NCBI GenBank assembly: GCA_001570385.1
Contig: BBYL01000017.1
Coordinates: 124,001 to 188,000, forward strand
Reading direction: 5' to 3'
From: Microtetraspora glauca
GTDB lineage: Bacteria > Actinomycetota > Actinomycetes > Streptosporangiales > Streptosporangiaceae
DNA: 64,000 nucleotides
The position numbers and the translations under genes are program-made. The notes beneath the pieces are model-generated. The model ran no database searches. It had not been told where the DNA came from and was given only the letters and a program-made list of their open reading frames with translations. Positions 32,123 through 42,419 of the stretch are shown here, piece by piece; the first letter of the stretch is position 1, and the number at the start of each line of letters is the position of its first letter.

Positions 32123-32737
32123 ATGGTGAGACGGATTGTCCTACTGTTCGCCGTCATGATCACCGCCCTCGTGGCGGGGGCCGCCGGCGCTGTCGCGCAA
32201 CCCAGTCCCAGCCCCACTCACAGCCCCACGCACAGTCCCACGCACAGTCCCAGTCCCAGTGTGAGCGAGCAGGACCGTACGTTCCTGATCGAGGCCCATC
32301 AGGGCAATCTGGCGGAGATCCGAGCCGGAAGGCTGGCGGAATCGAAGGCGACCACAGCGTCCCTGCGCCAACTGGGCACCAGGCTGATCAAGGATCACAC
32401 GAAGCTCGACACGAAGGTACGGCAGGTGGCCAAGGAGGTCGGCGTCCAACTGCCCAGGGAACCGACCAAGCAGCAGCAGTCCAGCCTCAAGCAGGTGAGC
32501 GGGCTGAGCGGCACCAACTTCAACCGCGCATGGGTCCACATGCAGCAGATCGCCCACCGCCAGACCCTGGCAGCCGTCAACAAGGAGCTTTCGAGCGGCT
32601 CCTCGGAACCGGTCAAGAGGGTGGCGCAGCAGGCGAAGCCCATCATCAAGGAGCACCTGGCGCTCCTGAAGCAGCAGCAGGCGAGCATGTCTCCGCGCCC
32701 GCGCACGAGCACGCCGACCGCGCGCCCCACTCACTGA
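32123..32737 (+). CDS. Secreted DUF4142 protein
   Basis: A 204-residue exported protein. The ATG at 32123 follows a GGGGGGGAT site. The signal peptide RRIVLLFAVMITALVAGAAG ends at AVAQ. A low-complexity linker of PTHS and PSPS repeats (about 28-48) leads to the DUF4142 four-helix domain (EQDRTFLIEAHQGNLAEIRA, LRQLGTRLIKDHTKLDTKV, FNRAWVHMQQIAHRQTLAAV). DUF4142 is a ferritin-like fold of unknown function; the Glu and His residues on its helices could bind metal but are not a proven site. The C-terminus is Pro/Thr/Arg-rich and disordered. No neighbour suggests a pathway. Confidence 0.88.
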   Translation: MVRRIVLLFAVMITALVAGAAGAVAQPSPSPTHSPTHSPTHSPSPSVSEQDRTFLIEAHQGNLAEIRAGRLAESKATTASLRQLGTRLIKDHTKLDTKVRQVAKEVGVQLPREPTKQQQSSLKQVSGLSGTNFNRAWVHMQQIAHRQTLAAVNKELSSGSSEPVKRVAQQAKPIIKEHLALLKQQQASMSPRPRTSTPTARPTH

Positions 32738-32904
32738 TGAGCGGCCCACTCGGCGCCTCACCGGCGCTTCACTGAACGGCGCTTCACTGAACGGCGGAGC
32801 GGTACAGCCGTCTCCGGCGGGCCCGCCTCCGGGGGCGTCCGCGCGCGAGGGAACTCGCGGTGACTCAAGGACGACCTCGGAGGCGAAACCCGTCAGCCGA
32901 CTCA

Positions 32905-33050
32905 GAACGCGGGCCCCGAAACGCGGGCCCCAGCCAGACGGGCCCCGGGACACACGGGGCTCAGACACTCGGCACCCAGACACACGGGTCCCGACGCACG
33001 GGGCCCAGACACACGGGGCCCTGCCCGACGGGCCCCCGACACGCGGGGCC
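32905..33050. repeat. Degenerate 14-16 bp tandem array in a gene-free stretch
   Basis: The stretch 32738-33134 has no convincing gene. It holds about ten degenerate copies of a unit close to (A)GACACACGGGGCCC, for example at 32949-32962, 32977-32991 and 33007-33021. Each unit contains or nearly contains the palindrome GGGCCC, so the RNA could form many alternative hairpins. The array lies between the stops of the convergent DUF4142 and EamA genes and may act as a terminator region. Frames through it encode only biased, repetitive peptides. Confidence 0.7.
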
Positions 33051-33134
33051 AACCAGACAGTCAGACCGCCGGACGCTGTTCAGAACCCCGGGTGGGCAGC
33101 GCCGGCCCCAACCTGAGCCCCGCCGTTACACGAT

Positions 33135-34133
33135 TCACGCGCTGTCCGGAGGCCTCGTCCCGGCTCCGCGGCTCACCTGAGTGACCGCCACGCACACCAG
33201 CACGGCGAACGCCGCCGCCACCGTGGCCCAGCCGAACCGCTCGCCCATCAGCAGCCAGGCCCAGAGCAGCGTCAGCAACGGCTGCGCGAGCTGGACCTGC
33301 CCCGCGCGGGCGATGCCGCCCATGGCCAGCCCGGCGTACCAGGGGACGAAGCCGAGGAACATCGACACCAGCCCCACGTAGGCCAGGCCGGCCAGCGAGA
33401 CGCCGCTCGGCCGCGGATCGGTGGTGACCGCCAGCACGGCCGTCACCGGCACGGTGATCGGAGCCGCCACGACGAGGGAGTACGAGATGACACGCCAGCC
33501 CGGGGTCTCCCTCGCCAGCCGGCCTCCCTCGGTGTAGCCCGCGGCGGCACCCACCAGCGCCAGCAGCAGGAGCAGGTCGGCCCCCGCGAAACGGCCGCTT
33601 CCCCGGGTGAGGACGAAGACCGTGATGGACAACGCCCCGGCCGCGCAGGCGATCCAGAACAGCGCTCTCGGCCGCTCCCCCGCACGGAGGACGGCGCCGA
33701 CGGCCGTCGCTGCGGGCAGCAGGCCGGTGAGGACCGCGGCATGGGCCGTGCTCGCCCCGCCGTGCAGTGCCAGGGCGCTGAACAGCGGAAAGCCGAAGAC
33801 CACGCCCACCGCGATCACGAGGTACGCGCGCAGATGTTTCCTGGGCGGGAGCAGTGGGGCACCGGCCGCGGCGAGGCAGACGAGGGCGACCAGGGTCGCG
33901 ATGCCGGCGCGCGAGAAGGTGACGAAGTACGGGTCGAACCCCCGCATCGCGAAGACGGTGCCGGGAAACGAGCCGGAGAACGACACGACGCCCAAGCCGG
34001 CGAGCACCGTCCCCAGCCATGCGTGCCGCGTGACCTGCCGGACCGTGGCGCCTCGCCTATCCCCAGGCCGCCCGGCGCCGCCCCGGCCCGCCGCTACCGG
34101 CGTCAACTCGATAGCGCTATTGTCATCTCTCAT
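33135..34133 (-). CDS. EamA/DMT-family transporter
   Basis: A 332-residue drug/metabolite transporter with two EamA repeats, about ten helices. After a polar 33-residue N-terminus the first helix is LGTVLAGLGVVSFSGSFPGT; repeat 1 ends near ALSITVFVL and repeat 2 starts at LLLLLALVGAAAGYTEGG, with LAQPLLTLLWAWLLMGERFG as the family signature. The ATG at 34133 overlaps the ATG of the divergent MocR gene within CATG (34131-34134). Neither gene has a ribosome-binding site there. The MocR protein is almost certainly its regulator. Cargo of such MocR-EamA pairs is often an amino acid, vitamin B6-related compound or toxic metabolite, but this is not readable here. Confidence 0.9.
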   Translation of the reverse strand: MRDDNSAIELTPVAAGRGGAGRPGDRRGATVRQVTRHAWLGTVLAGLGVVSFSGSFPGTVFAMRGFDPYFVTFSRAGIATLVALVCLAAAGAPLLPPRKHLRAYLVIAVGVVFGFPLFSALALHGGASTAHAAVLTGLLPAATAVGAVLRAGERPRALFWIACAAGALSITVFVLTRGSGRFAGADLLLLLALVGAAAGYTEGGRLARETPGWRVISYSLVVAAPITVPVTAVLAVTTDPRPSGVSLAGLAYVGLVSMFLGFVPWYAGLAMGGIARAGQVQLAQPLLTLLWAWLLMGERFGWATVAAAFAVLVCVAVTQVSRGAGTRPPDSA

Positions 34134-34153
34134 GAATGACGATAGCAGTATCG
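34109..34153. promoter_or_regulatory. Paired palindromic operators spanning the EamA/MocR start codons
   Basis: Two copies of a CRATAGYRCTATYG-like palindrome, CGATAGCGCTATTG (34109-34122) and CGATAGCAGTATCG (34140-34153), lie 31 bases apart centre to centre, about three helical turns. The region also forms a 16-base inverted repeat (34111-34126 with 34136-34151, 13 of 16 pairing) around the overlapping CATG start codons. The arrangement fits a MocR dimer binding both sites and blocking both transcripts. Confidence 0.7.
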
Positions 34154-35571
34154 TCCGTCTGGCCGCGATCCTCCGTGGCGAGGCAGAGCGGTCCCGGCCG
34201 GGCGATCGGCTGCCGTCGAGCCGCGAGTTGATGCGGCGGCACGGCGTCAGCCCCGTGACGGTGTCCCGTGCCATCGCGCAGCTGACCGCCGAAGGCCGGA
34301 TCGTGACCAGGCCGGGCAGCGGGGCCTTCGTGGCCCCCGCGCGCGGGTACGCCGCCGAGGCGCCCGACCTGTCGTGGCAGACGGTGGCACTCGGAGATCG
34401 GGTGGTCGACGACTCCGCGGTCGCCGGGTTGCTCGCCCGGCCGGCCGACGGTGTGATCCCGCTGACCGGCGGCTATCTCACGCCCGACCTGCGCCCGATG
34501 AAGGCCCTGTCGGCCGCCGCCGCGAGAGCCGTACGCCGTCCGGAGTCGTGGTCGCTGCCCCCACTGAACGGCATCGCCGGCCTGCGGCGATGGTTCGCGA
34601 GCGAGGCGGGCGGCGCGGCGACGCCGGACGACGTCCTCGTGGTCAGCGGGGGCCAGGCCGGGCTCACCCATGCCTTCCGATCGCTGGCCGCCCCGGGCGA
34701 GCCCGTCCTGGTCGAGACCCCCACCTACCCGGGGGCGCTGGCGGCGGCCAAGGCCGCGGGGTTGCGGCCGACCGCCGTACCGATCGACCAGGACGGCGTA
34801 CGGCCCGACCTGCTGGCTGAGGCGTTCGCCGTCACGGGGGCGCGGGTCTTCCTCTGCCAGCCCACCCTGCACAACCCCACCGGCGCGACTCTCACCCCCG
34901 AGCGCAGGCAGCAGGTGCTCGCGGTCGCGCGGGCGGCGGGGGCGTTCGTGATCGAGGACGACTACGCCCGCTATCTCGGAGACGGTCCCGCCCCGCCCTC
35001 CCTGGGGTCGATGGACACGCACGGCACGGTCGTGCACATCATCTCGCTGAGCAAGATCTCCGCGCCGAGCATGCGGGTGGCGGGCGTCGTGGCCCACGGC
35101 CCGGCGGCGCACCGCCTCCGGGCGAGCCAGGTGGTGGAGTCGTTCTTCGTGGCCCGCCCGCTCCAGGAGACCGCGCTGGAGTTCGTCACCTCGCCGGGCT
35201 GGCGACGACACCTCGCCGCCGTGCGGCAGGAGATCGCCGCCAGGCAGGAGGCGCTTCTCACCGGCCTGGCCCGGCACGTGCCGGAGGCGGAGGTCCACCT
35301 CCGGCCGCGCGGTGGCCTGCACGCCTGGCTCCGGCTCCCCCAGGGGACGGACGAGGCGGCGGTCGTGGAGGCCGCACAACGCCGGGGGGTGACGGTCAGC
35401 CCGGGCCGCATCTACTACCCGTCGGAACCGCCAGGAGCGCGCCTCAGGGTCACCCACATCGCGGCGACCGGCCTGGCCGAACTCGACGAGGGGATACGCC
35501 GCCTCGGTGCCGCGTTCCGGGAGCAGACGGGATCGCCGACCGGATGGCAGGAGCGCCGCGGACATCCATGA
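34132..35571 (+). CDS. MocR-family PLP-dependent transcriptional regulator
   Basis: A 479-residue fusion of a GntR winged helix (residues 5-75: PGDRLPSSRELMRRHGVSPV, GRIVTRPGSGAFV) to a fold-type I aminotransferase domain. The PLP site is intact: LCQPTLHNPTGATL, IEDDYARYL, and the Schiff-base lysine near residue 307 in IISLSKISAPSMRVAG. These proteins sense PLP or an amino-acid-PLP adduct and regulate a divergent gene, here the EamA transporter. The ATG at 34132 overlaps the transporter's ATG. Translation of a leaderless or near-leaderless transcript is likely, and the operator extends into both reading frames. Confidence 0.92.
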   Translation: MNDDSSIVRLAAILRGEAERSRPGDRLPSSRELMRRHGVSPVTVSRAIAQLTAEGRIVTRPGSGAFVAPARGYAAEAPDLSWQTVALGDRVVDDSAVAGLLARPADGVIPLTGGYLTPDLRPMKALSAAAARAVRRPESWSLPPLNGIAGLRRWFASEAGGAATPDDVLVVSGGQAGLTHAFRSLAAPGEPVLVETPTYPGALAAAKAAGLRPTAVPIDQDGVRPDLLAEAFAVTGARVFLCQPTLHNPTGATLTPERRQQVLAVARAAGAFVIEDDYARYLGDGPAPPSLGSMDTHGTVVHIISLSKISAPSMRVAGVVAHGPAAHRLRASQVVESFFVARPLQETALEFVTSPGWRRHLAAVRQEIAARQEALLTGLARHVPEAEVHLRPRGGLHAWLRLPQGTDEAAVVEAAQRRGVTVSPGRIYYPSEPPGARLRVTHIAATGLAELDEGIRRLGAAFREQTGSPTGWQERRGHP

Positions 35572-35656
35572 CGACGCCGGTCGTACGCCCGTGAAGGTGC
35601 CGGTTATCACGCAACCTCCGACTCCCATACAGTGGTCACAGGAGGGGATCACGCAG

Positions 35657-36253
35657 ATGACAGGCCCCGCGGAACTGCTCCGCGACTTCGTGAACACCTA
35701 CGATGTCGAGTCGGACGTCGACGATCTCGCCTCACCGGCCGAGCTGGCCGTGTGGCTGCGCGAGCGCGGCCTGACCCAGGAGGGGGATCGCGCGGTCGAC
35801 GGCGACCTCGCCCTCGCCGTCCGCCTGCGCGAGGGCCTCCGTGACGCGTTGCGTCACAATCACGACGCGACGCCGTACGAGATCGGGGAGGGTCTCGACG
35901 CGGCCCTGGCGGCGCTCCCGCTGCGCGTGACGCTGTCCGGAGGGGTGCCCGCGCTTGAACCCGCGGCGTCCACGGCATCGGTGTCCGAGCCATCCGGCGG
36001 CTCCGGGATTTCTGGGGTGTCCGGGATGTCCGGCGCACTCGCCCGGATCGCGGCCTCGATCCCGGCCGCGCATGCCGACGGGATGTGGCCCCGACTGAAG
36101 GTGTGTGCGGAGAGCACATGTCAGTGGGCCTTCATAGACTCGTCCAAGAACCGCTCGCGGTCCTGGTGTTCCATGCGTGTTTGTGGAAACCGCACAAAAA
36201 CTCGGGCATATCGGGCACGACGCCAGGCGGACGGTTCGTCCCGCGTCTCCTGA
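35657..36253 (+). CDS. CGNR zinc-finger (ABATE domain) regulator
   Basis: A 198-residue protein with an N-terminal ABATE domain (AELLRDFVNTYDVESDVDDL, then WLRERGLT) and a C-terminal CGNR zinc finger: KVCAESTCQWAFIDSSKNRS, then WCSMRVCGNRTKTRAYRAR. Four cysteines (two CxxxxC-type pairs) bind zinc and the basic CGNR part is expected to contact DNA. The middle, about residues 95-135, is a Gly/Ser-rich linker (SGGSGISGVSGMSG). Members are stress or antibiotic-linked transcription factors of unknown ligand. The ATG at 35657 has AGGAGGGG 10 bases upstream. The GNAT gene follows 38 bases later and may be co-transcribed. Confidence 0.9.
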   Translation: MTGPAELLRDFVNTYDVESDVDDLASPAELAVWLRERGLTQEGDRAVDGDLALAVRLREGLRDALRHNHDATPYEIGEGLDAALAALPLRVTLSGGVPALEPAASTASVSEPSGGSGISGVSGMSGALARIAASIPAAHADGMWPRLKVCAESTCQWAFIDSSKNRSRSWCSMRVCGNRTKTRAYRARRQADGSSRVS

Positions 36254-36291
36254 CCAGTACGGTGATACATGCACAGAGAGGAGCCGGCCGA

Positions 36292-36894
36292 ATGGGTGTT
36301 AGATCTGCCCGTCTGGAAGACGTCGACGCGGTAACGAGCACCCAGATCAGGGCGTGGAAGTGCGGTTATCGCGACTTCCTCCCTCCCGGCCCGCTGGAGC
36401 AGATGACCGGTCCCGCCGCGGAGAAGATGTGGCGCCGCCAGTGGGACGAGGCGATCCTCTCGCCGCCCACACCGCGTCACCGCGTCCTCGTCGCGGTCGA
36501 GCGCGTGGTCCCCGACACGGACGCCTTCGCGGCCCTCGGGCCCGGCGGCATCCTCGCCAGCGCGGCGTCCCGGGCGTCCGACCGGGTCGTGGGGCTCGCC
36601 TCGCACGGCCCCGCCGAGGACCCCGACCTCCGCCCCTCCACGACCGCGGAGCTGCTGACCCTGCTCGTCGATCCCAACCACATCCGCCGTGGCCACGGGA
36701 GCCGCCTGCTCAACGCCACCGTCGACCACCTGCGCGAGGACGGCTACAGCACCGTCGTCACCTGGGTGTTCGCCGACAACCACCCGATGCTCGGCTTCCT
36801 CGAGTCGGCGGGCTGGGGCGAGGACGACGCGGAGCGCGTGCTCGACATGGGCCGTCCCATCAGGATGATCCGGCTCGGCACCGACATCAGCTGA
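36292..36894 (+). CDS. GNAT N-acetyltransferase
   Basis: A 200-residue acetyl-CoA-dependent acyltransferase. The N-terminal GVRSARLEDVDAVTSTQIRA is the usual GNAT beta1-alpha1 start. Motif A, which binds the CoA pyrophosphate, is LTLLVDPNHIRRGHGSRLLN. Motif B is VTWVFADNHPMLGFLESAGW. An insertion around residues 60-105 is longer than usual. The ATG at 36292 has AGAGAGGAG upstream. The substrate is not predictable. It follows the CGNR gene by 38 bases on the same strand. Confidence 0.88.
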   Translation: MGVRSARLEDVDAVTSTQIRAWKCGYRDFLPPGPLEQMTGPAAEKMWRRQWDEAILSPPTPRHRVLVAVERVVPDTDAFAALGPGGILASAASRASDRVVGLASHGPAEDPDLRPSTTAELLTLLVDPNHIRRGHGSRLLNATVDHLREDGYSTVVTWVFADNHPMLGFLESAGWGEDDAERVLDMGRPIRMIRLGTDIS

Positions 36895-37076
36895 CCTGCC
36901 TCAGGCATGATCAGGATTACCCGCCGGTCTCTCCGTCGCCATGGGCGTGGCGCGGCCGGCGGCGCACGCCCCATCCGCCCGGGGCCGGCACGCGGCCGCG
37001 CGGGCGATCTCGCCGGCCCACGGTTCGTGACCGTGCACAGGCTCCCACCCTCACGTGATCTCGCAAAGGTATAGAC

Positions 37077-37946
37077 GTGGCCACACCAGCTCAATGGGTC
37101 GCGGGAGCGCGCCCTCGTACTCTTCCCGCCGCGGTCGTCCCGGTCGCCGTCGGCACCGGTGTCGCCGTGGCCGAGGGCGGAGCCGTCTGGTGGCGGGCCC
37201 TCCTCGCCCTGTTCGTGGCGCTCGCGCTGCAGATCGGGGTCAACTACGCCAACGACTACAGCGACGGCGTCCGGGGCACCGACAAGGAGCGGGTCGGTCC
37301 GATGCGCCTCGTCGGGTCCGGCGTGGCCACGCCCAAGAAGGTGCTCGCCGCGGCCCTGGGATGCTTCCTCGCCGCCGCTATCGCCGGCCTGGTGCTCGTG
37401 GTGGCCACCCGCGCCTGGTGGCTCCTGCTGGTGGGGCTCCTGTCGATCCTGGCCGCGTGGTTCTACACCGGCGGATCCCGCCCGTACGGCTACCGCGCCA
37501 TGGGCGAGATCTCGGTGTTCGTGTTCTTCGGCCCCGTCGCGGTGGCCGGGACGACGTACGTCCAGCTTGAGCGACTGCCCTGGCTCGCCCTGGCCGCCGC
37601 CGTCCCGGTGGGGCTGCTCGCCTGCGCACTCCTCGTCGTCAACAACCTGCGCGACATCGTGACGGACGGACCGTCGGGCAAGCGCACGCTCGCCGTCGTC
37701 CTCGGCGACGGCCGCACCCGGCTGCTCTACGCGGCCGCGCTGATCGTGCCCTTCGCGATCGCGCTCGCCGTCGTCCCTGACCGGCCCTTCGCCGCCATCG
37801 CCGTGCTCGCGCTCCCGTTCGCCGTCGCGCCCATCCAGACCGTCCGCTCGGGAGCGACCGGTCCCGCGCTCATCGCGACACTGCAGCAGACCGGCCGCCT
37901 GCAACTCGCGTTCGGTGCCCTGTTCACCCTCGGCCTCGCCCTCTGA
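37077..37946 (+). CDS. menA: 1,4-dihydroxy-2-naphthoate polyprenyltransferase
   Basis: A 289-residue membrane prenyltransferase that attaches the polyprenyl chain to DHNA in menaquinone synthesis. The first Asp-rich motif is NYANDYSDGVRGTD (about 60-73) and the second is NNLRDIVTDGPSGKRTLAV. About eight to nine helices are seen. The start is the GTG at 37077 (VATPAQWVAGARPRTL) with AAAGG about seven bases upstream. No other men genes are adjacent, so it is a stand-alone member of the pathway. It converges on dapB with only 32 bases between stops. Confidence 0.95.
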   Translation: MATPAQWVAGARPRTLPAAVVPVAVGTGVAVAEGGAVWWRALLALFVALALQIGVNYANDYSDGVRGTDKERVGPMRLVGSGVATPKKVLAAALGCFLAAAIAGLVLVVATRAWWLLLVGLLSILAAWFYTGGSRPYGYRAMGEISVFVFFGPVAVAGTTYVQLERLPWLALAAAVPVGLLACALLVVNNLRDIVTDGPSGKRTLAVVLGDGRTRLLYAAALIVPFAIALAVVPDRPFAAIAVLALPFAVAPIQTVRSGATGPALIATLQQTGRLQLAFGALFTLGLAL

Positions 37947-37978
37947 GCACGCCGCCCGGGGCTACCCGCGGGTGACGC

Positions 37979-38728
<750 letters not shown>

Positions 38729-38772
38729 TACCCGGCGATGCCGCCGATCTTCACGCGCTGTCCGCGGACGCG

Positions 38773-38807
38773 CGAGGGGCCCGGATCATCCCGATCCGGG
38801 CCCCTCG
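38773..38807 (-). terminator. Terminator after the M16 peptidase gene
   Basis: A perfect 15-bp stem (CGAGGGGCCCGGATC) with loop ATCCC begins eight bases after the peptidase stop. It ends the long rimP-to-M16 unit. Confidence 0.88.
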
Positions 38808-38814
38808 TGTGCTC

Positions 38815-40125
38815 TCAGCTGATCGCCGCGCTGAAGTCCTTGTCGGCGTACGGACCGATGACGGCGAGCGTCAGCGGCCGGTTGAGGATGTCCTGCGCGA
38901 CAGCGTTGATGTCGTCGGGCGTGACCCCCTCGATCCGGGTCAGGACCTCGTCCACGGACATGAGCTGCTCGTAGACGAGCTCGCTCTTGCCGATCCGTGA
39001 CATGCGGGAACCGGTGTCCTCGAGGCCGAGGACGAGCCCACCGCGCATCTGGCCCTTGCCGCGGGCGATCTCCTCGGTTGTGATGCCCTCGGCGACGACC
39101 CGCGCCACCTCGTCCCGGCAGATCTTCAGAACATCGTCGATCTTCGAGGGGAGGCAGCCGACGTAGATGCCGAACTGGCCCGTGTCCGCGTACTGCGAGG
39201 TGTAGCTGTAGGCGCTGTAGGCCAGGCCGCGCTTCTCACGGATCTCCTGGAACAGCCGGGACGACATTCCGCCGCCCAGCGCCGCGTTCAGCACGCCCAG
39301 GGCGAACCTGCGGTCGTCGCCGCGGGAGACACCGGTCGTGCCCAGCACCAGGTTGGCCTGCTCGGTGGGCCGGTCGATGACCCGGACACCGGATCGCTGC
39401 TCGACACCGGGACCGTCGAGACGGGGAGGAGCGGGGGTCGCGGGACCCGTCAGGGCGCCCGCGCGCTGGTACGCCGTGGCGACGAGTTCCACGACACGCT
39501 CGTGGTTCACGTTGCCCGCCACCGAGACGACCGTCGTCGGGGGAAGGTAGTACCTCTGGTAGTACTCGTGGATGCGGTCGCGGGTGAGCGCGTTGATCGA
39601 GTCGTCGTTGCCCAGGATGGGCCGCCCGATCGGCGTGTCGCCGTACAGCTCGGCGGAGAACTGCTCGTGCACGACGTCGGACGGGTCGTCGTCGTGCATC
39701 GCGATCTCCTCCAGGATCACGCCGCGCTCGGACTCCACGTCCTCAGGGGTGATGAGGGAAGAGGTGACGACGTCGGCCAGGACGTCGATCGCCAGGGGAA
39801 GGTCCTCGTCGAGCACCCGCGCGTAGTAGCAGGTGTACTCCTTGGCGGTGAAAGCGTTGATCTCTCCGCCGATGCCCTCGATGGACGCCGAGATCTCCAT
39901 CGCGTCCCTCGTGGGCGTGCCCTTGAAGAGCAGATGCTCGAGGAAGTGGGTGGCCCCCGTGTGCTCGGGGGCCTCGTCACGGGAGCCGATGCCGACCCAC
40001 ATGCCGACGGCGACACTGCGCACTGTCGGCATGGTCTCGGTCACCACCCGGAGACCACCGGGAAGGACGGTGCGGCGGATGACCCCCGCACCGTCCTTAC
40101 CGGGATAGAGGATGGTGGTCGTCAC
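38815..40125 (-). CDS. M16 family zinc peptidase
   Basis: A 436-residue insulinase-type peptidase. The inverted zinc motif HxxEH is at residues 60-64 ([12 protein letters not shown]), with the distal Glu ligand in [16 protein letters not shown] second, inactive-like half carries [31 protein letters not shown] in pieces, the usual M16 R/Y substrate motif. Homologues always sit downstream of pnp in actinomycetes; their substrates are not established. The GTG at 40125 overlaps the pnp stop as GTGA, so it is translationally coupled to PNPase. Confidence 0.94.
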   Translation of the reverse strand: MTTTILYPGKDGAGVIRRTVLPGGLRVVTETMPTVRSVAVGMWVGIGSRDEAPEHTGATHFLEHLLFKGTPTRDAMEISASIEGIGGEINAFTAKEYTCYYARVLDEDLPLAIDVLADVVTSSLITPEDVESERGVILEEIAMHDDDPSDVVHEQFSAELYGDTPIGRPILGNDDSINALTRDRIHEYYQRYYLPPTTVVSVAGNVNHERVVELVATAYQRAGALTGPATPAPPRLDGPGVEQRSGVRVIDRPTEQANLVLGTTGVSRGDDRRFALGVLNAALGGGMSSRLFQEIREKRGLAYSAYSYTSQYADTGQFGIYVGCLPSKIDDVLKICRDEVARVVAEGITTEEIARGKGQMRGGLVLGLEDTGSRMSRIGKSELVYEQLMSVDEVLTRIEGVTPDDINAVAQDILNRPLTLAVIGPYADKDFSAAIS

Positions 40126-42419
40126 GAGTTGCGGTCGTCCCGTCCGCCACGGGTACGCCGGCGCGGCCGCTCGGTGCGCTCCTCCTGCTGCTGCGGCGCC
40201 TCGGCGGGCTCCGCCGCCTCGTCGCCGCCGGCGGCCTTCTCCGCGGCCTCCTTCTCGACGACCTCGACGGGCACGAGCGACAGCTTGCCGCGGGAGTCGA
40301 TCTCGGCGATCTCCACCTGGATCTTCTCGCCGACGTTCATGACGTCCTCGACGTTCTCGATCCGCTTGCCGCCGTGCAGCTTGCGGATCTGGGAGACGTG
40401 CAGCAGGCCGTCCTTGCCGGGCAGCAGCGAGATGAACGCGCCGAAGGCGGCGATCTTCACGACGGTGCCCAGGTAGCGCTCGCCGACCTCGGGCATGTGC
40501 GGGTTCGCGATGCCGTTGATCAGGGACCTGGCCGCCTCCGCGGACGGGCCGTCGGTCGCGCCGATATAGATCGTGCCGTCGTCCTCGATGGTGATCTCGG
40601 CGCCGGTGTCGTCCTGGATCTGGTTGATCATCTTGCCCTTGGGGCCGATGACCTCGCCGATCTTGTCGACCGGGACCTTGATCGTGATGATGCGCGGCGC
40701 CGTCGGGTTCATCTCCGCCGGGGAGTCGATGGCCTCCTGCATCACGTCGAGGATCGCCAGGCGGGCGGCCTTGGCCTGCTTGAGCGCCGCGGCCAGGACC
40801 GACGCCGGGATGCCGTCGAGCTTGGTGTCGAGCTGCAGAGCGGTGATGACGTCCTTGGTGCCGGCGACCTTGAAGTCCATGTCGCCCATGGCGTCCTCGG
40901 CTCCGAGGATGTCCGTCAGCGTCACGTACTGGTCGCCCTCGCCGATGAGGCCCATGGCGATGCCCGCGACCATCTCCTTGAGCGGGACACCCGCGTCGAG
41001 GAGGGCCATGGTCGAGGCGCAGACCGAGCCCATCGAGGTCGAGCCGTTGGACCCGAGGGCCTCCGACACCTGGCGGATCGCGTACGGGAACTCCTCGCGG
41101 CTCGGCAGCACGGGGATCAGCGCCCGCTCGGCGAGCGCGCCGTGCCCGATCTCGCGCCGCTTCGGCGAGCCGACGCGGCCCGTCTCACCGGTGGAGTACG
41201 GCGGGAAGTTGTAGTTGTGCATGTACCGCTTGGTCCGCTCGGGGTTGAGCGTGTCGATCATCTGCTCCATGCGCAGCATGTTGAGCGTGGTGATGCCCAG
41301 GATCTGGGTCTCGCCGCGCTCGAACAGGGCCGAACCGTGGACGCGCGGCACGACGTGGACCTCGGCGTTGAGCTGCCGGATGTCCTTGGTGCCACGTCCG
41401 TCGATGCGGACGCCCTCGCTGATGACCCGCTCGCGCATGAGCTTCTTGGTCAGCGACCGGAACGCGGCGCCGACCTCCTTCTCACGCCCCTCGAAGTCCG
41501 CGAGCAGCTTCTCGGCCGCGAGCGCCTTGACGCGGTCGATCTCGGTCTCGCGCTCCTGCTTGCCGGCGATGGTCAGGGCGGCGGCGAGCTCGCTGCGCAC
41601 CGCGCCGGTGACCGCCTCCAGGACGTCGTCCTGGTAGTCGAGGAAGATCGGGTACTCGGCGGTCTCCTTGGCGGCGACCTTCGCGAGCCTCGACTGCGCC
41701 TCGCACAGGACCTTGATGAACGGCTTGGCCGCCTCGAGGCCCTGGGCCACGGTCTCCTCGTTGGGCGCGACGGCGCCCTCGGCGACCAGCTTGAGCGTGT
41801 CACGGGTGGACTCGGCCTCGACCATCATGATCGCGACGTCACCGTCCTGCAGGACCCGGCCGGCGACCACCATGTCGAAGGTGGCGCCCTCCAGCTCGGC
41901 GTGCGTCGGGAACGCCACCCACTGGCCGTTGATCAGCGCGACGCGGACGCCGCCGATCGGGCCGGAGAACGGCAGCCCGGCGAGCTGGGTCGACAAGCTC
42001 GCCGCGTTGATGGCGACCACGTCGTACAGGTGCTCAGGGTGCAGCGACATGACGGTCGCCACGACCTGGATCTCGTTGCGCAGGCCCTTGACGAACGACG
42101 GGCGCAGCGGGCGGTCGATCAGGCGGCAGGTGAGGATCGCGTCCTCGGACGGCCGGCCCTCGCGACGGAAGAACGAGCCGGGGATCCGGCCCGCGGCGTA
42201 CATCCGCTCCTCGACATCGACGGTGAGCGGGAAGAAGTCCAAGTTCTCCTTGGGATGCTTGGACGCGGTGGTGGCGGAAAGGACCATCGTCTCCTCGTCG
42301 AGGTAGACGACGGCGCTTCCGGCCGCCTGGCGCGCGAGCCTGCCGGTCTCGAACCGGATCGTACGCGTGCCGAACGAGCCGTTGTCGATAACGGCTTCCG
42401 TGCTGTGGACACCCTCCAC
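40122..42419 (-). CDS. pnp: Polyribonucleotide nucleotidyltransferase (PNPase)
   Basis: A 765-residue 3'-5' phosphorolytic exonuclease; the actinomycete enzyme also adds RNA tails. Two RNase PH-like cores flank an alpha-helical domain (second core [20 protein letters not shown], with the catalytic region [19 protein letters not shown]). A KH domain ([20 protein letters not shown]) and an S1 domain ([18 protein letters not shown]) follow, with an acidic and then Arg-rich tail. The GTG at 42419 has AAGGAGG upstream; the frame remains open further 5' but is not conserved. It follows rpsO, the classic rpsO-pnp arrangement, with a hairpin between that may be processed by RNase III. Confidence 0.97.
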   Translation of the reverse strand: MEGVHSTEAVIDNGSFGTRTIRFETGRLARQAAGSAVVYLDEETMVLSATTASKHPKENLDFFPLTVDVEERMYAAGRIPGSFFRREGRPSEDAILTCRLIDRPLRPSFVKGLRNEIQVVATVMSLHPEHLYDVVAINAASLSTQLAGLPFSGPIGGVRVALINGQWVAFPTHAELEGATFDMVVAGRVLQDGDVAIMMVEAESTRDTLKLVAEGAVAPNEETVAQGLEAAKPFIKVLCEAQSRLAKVAAKETAEYPIFLDYQDDVLEAVTGAVRSELAAALTIAGKQERETEIDRVKALAAEKLLADFEGREKEVGAAFRSLTKKLMRERVISEGVRIDGRGTKDIRQLNAEVHVVPRVHGSALFERGETQILGITTLNMLRMEQMIDTLNPERTKRYMHNYNFPPYSTGETGRVGSPKRREIGHGALAERALIPVLPSREEFPYAIRQVSEALGSNGSTSMGSVCASTMALLDAGVPLKEMVAGIAMGLIGEGDQYVTLTDILGAEDAMGDMDFKVAGTKDVITALQLDTKLDGIPASVLAAALKQAKAARLAILDVMQEAIDSPAEMNPTAPRIITIKVPVDKIGEVIGPKGKMINQIQDDTGAEITIEDDGTIYIGATDGPSAEAARSLINGIANPHMPEVGERYLGTVVKIAAFGAFISLLPGKDGLLHVSQIRKLHGGKRIENVEDVMNVGEKIQVEIAEIDSRGKLSLVPVEVVEKEAAEKAAGGDEAAEPAEAPQQQEERTERPRRRTRGGRDDRNS

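Noticed and set aside
32211-32262. Short CCCACTCACAG/CCCACGCACAG repeats as a CRISPR-like array
   Set aside because: They are in frame in the DUF4142 gene and encode the PTHS/PSPS linker; no spacers are present.
33607-34131. N-terminal extension of the MocR gene by up to 175 codons
   Set aside because: The extension is the complement of the EamA transporter gene, and the GntR domain begins right after the ATG at 34132.
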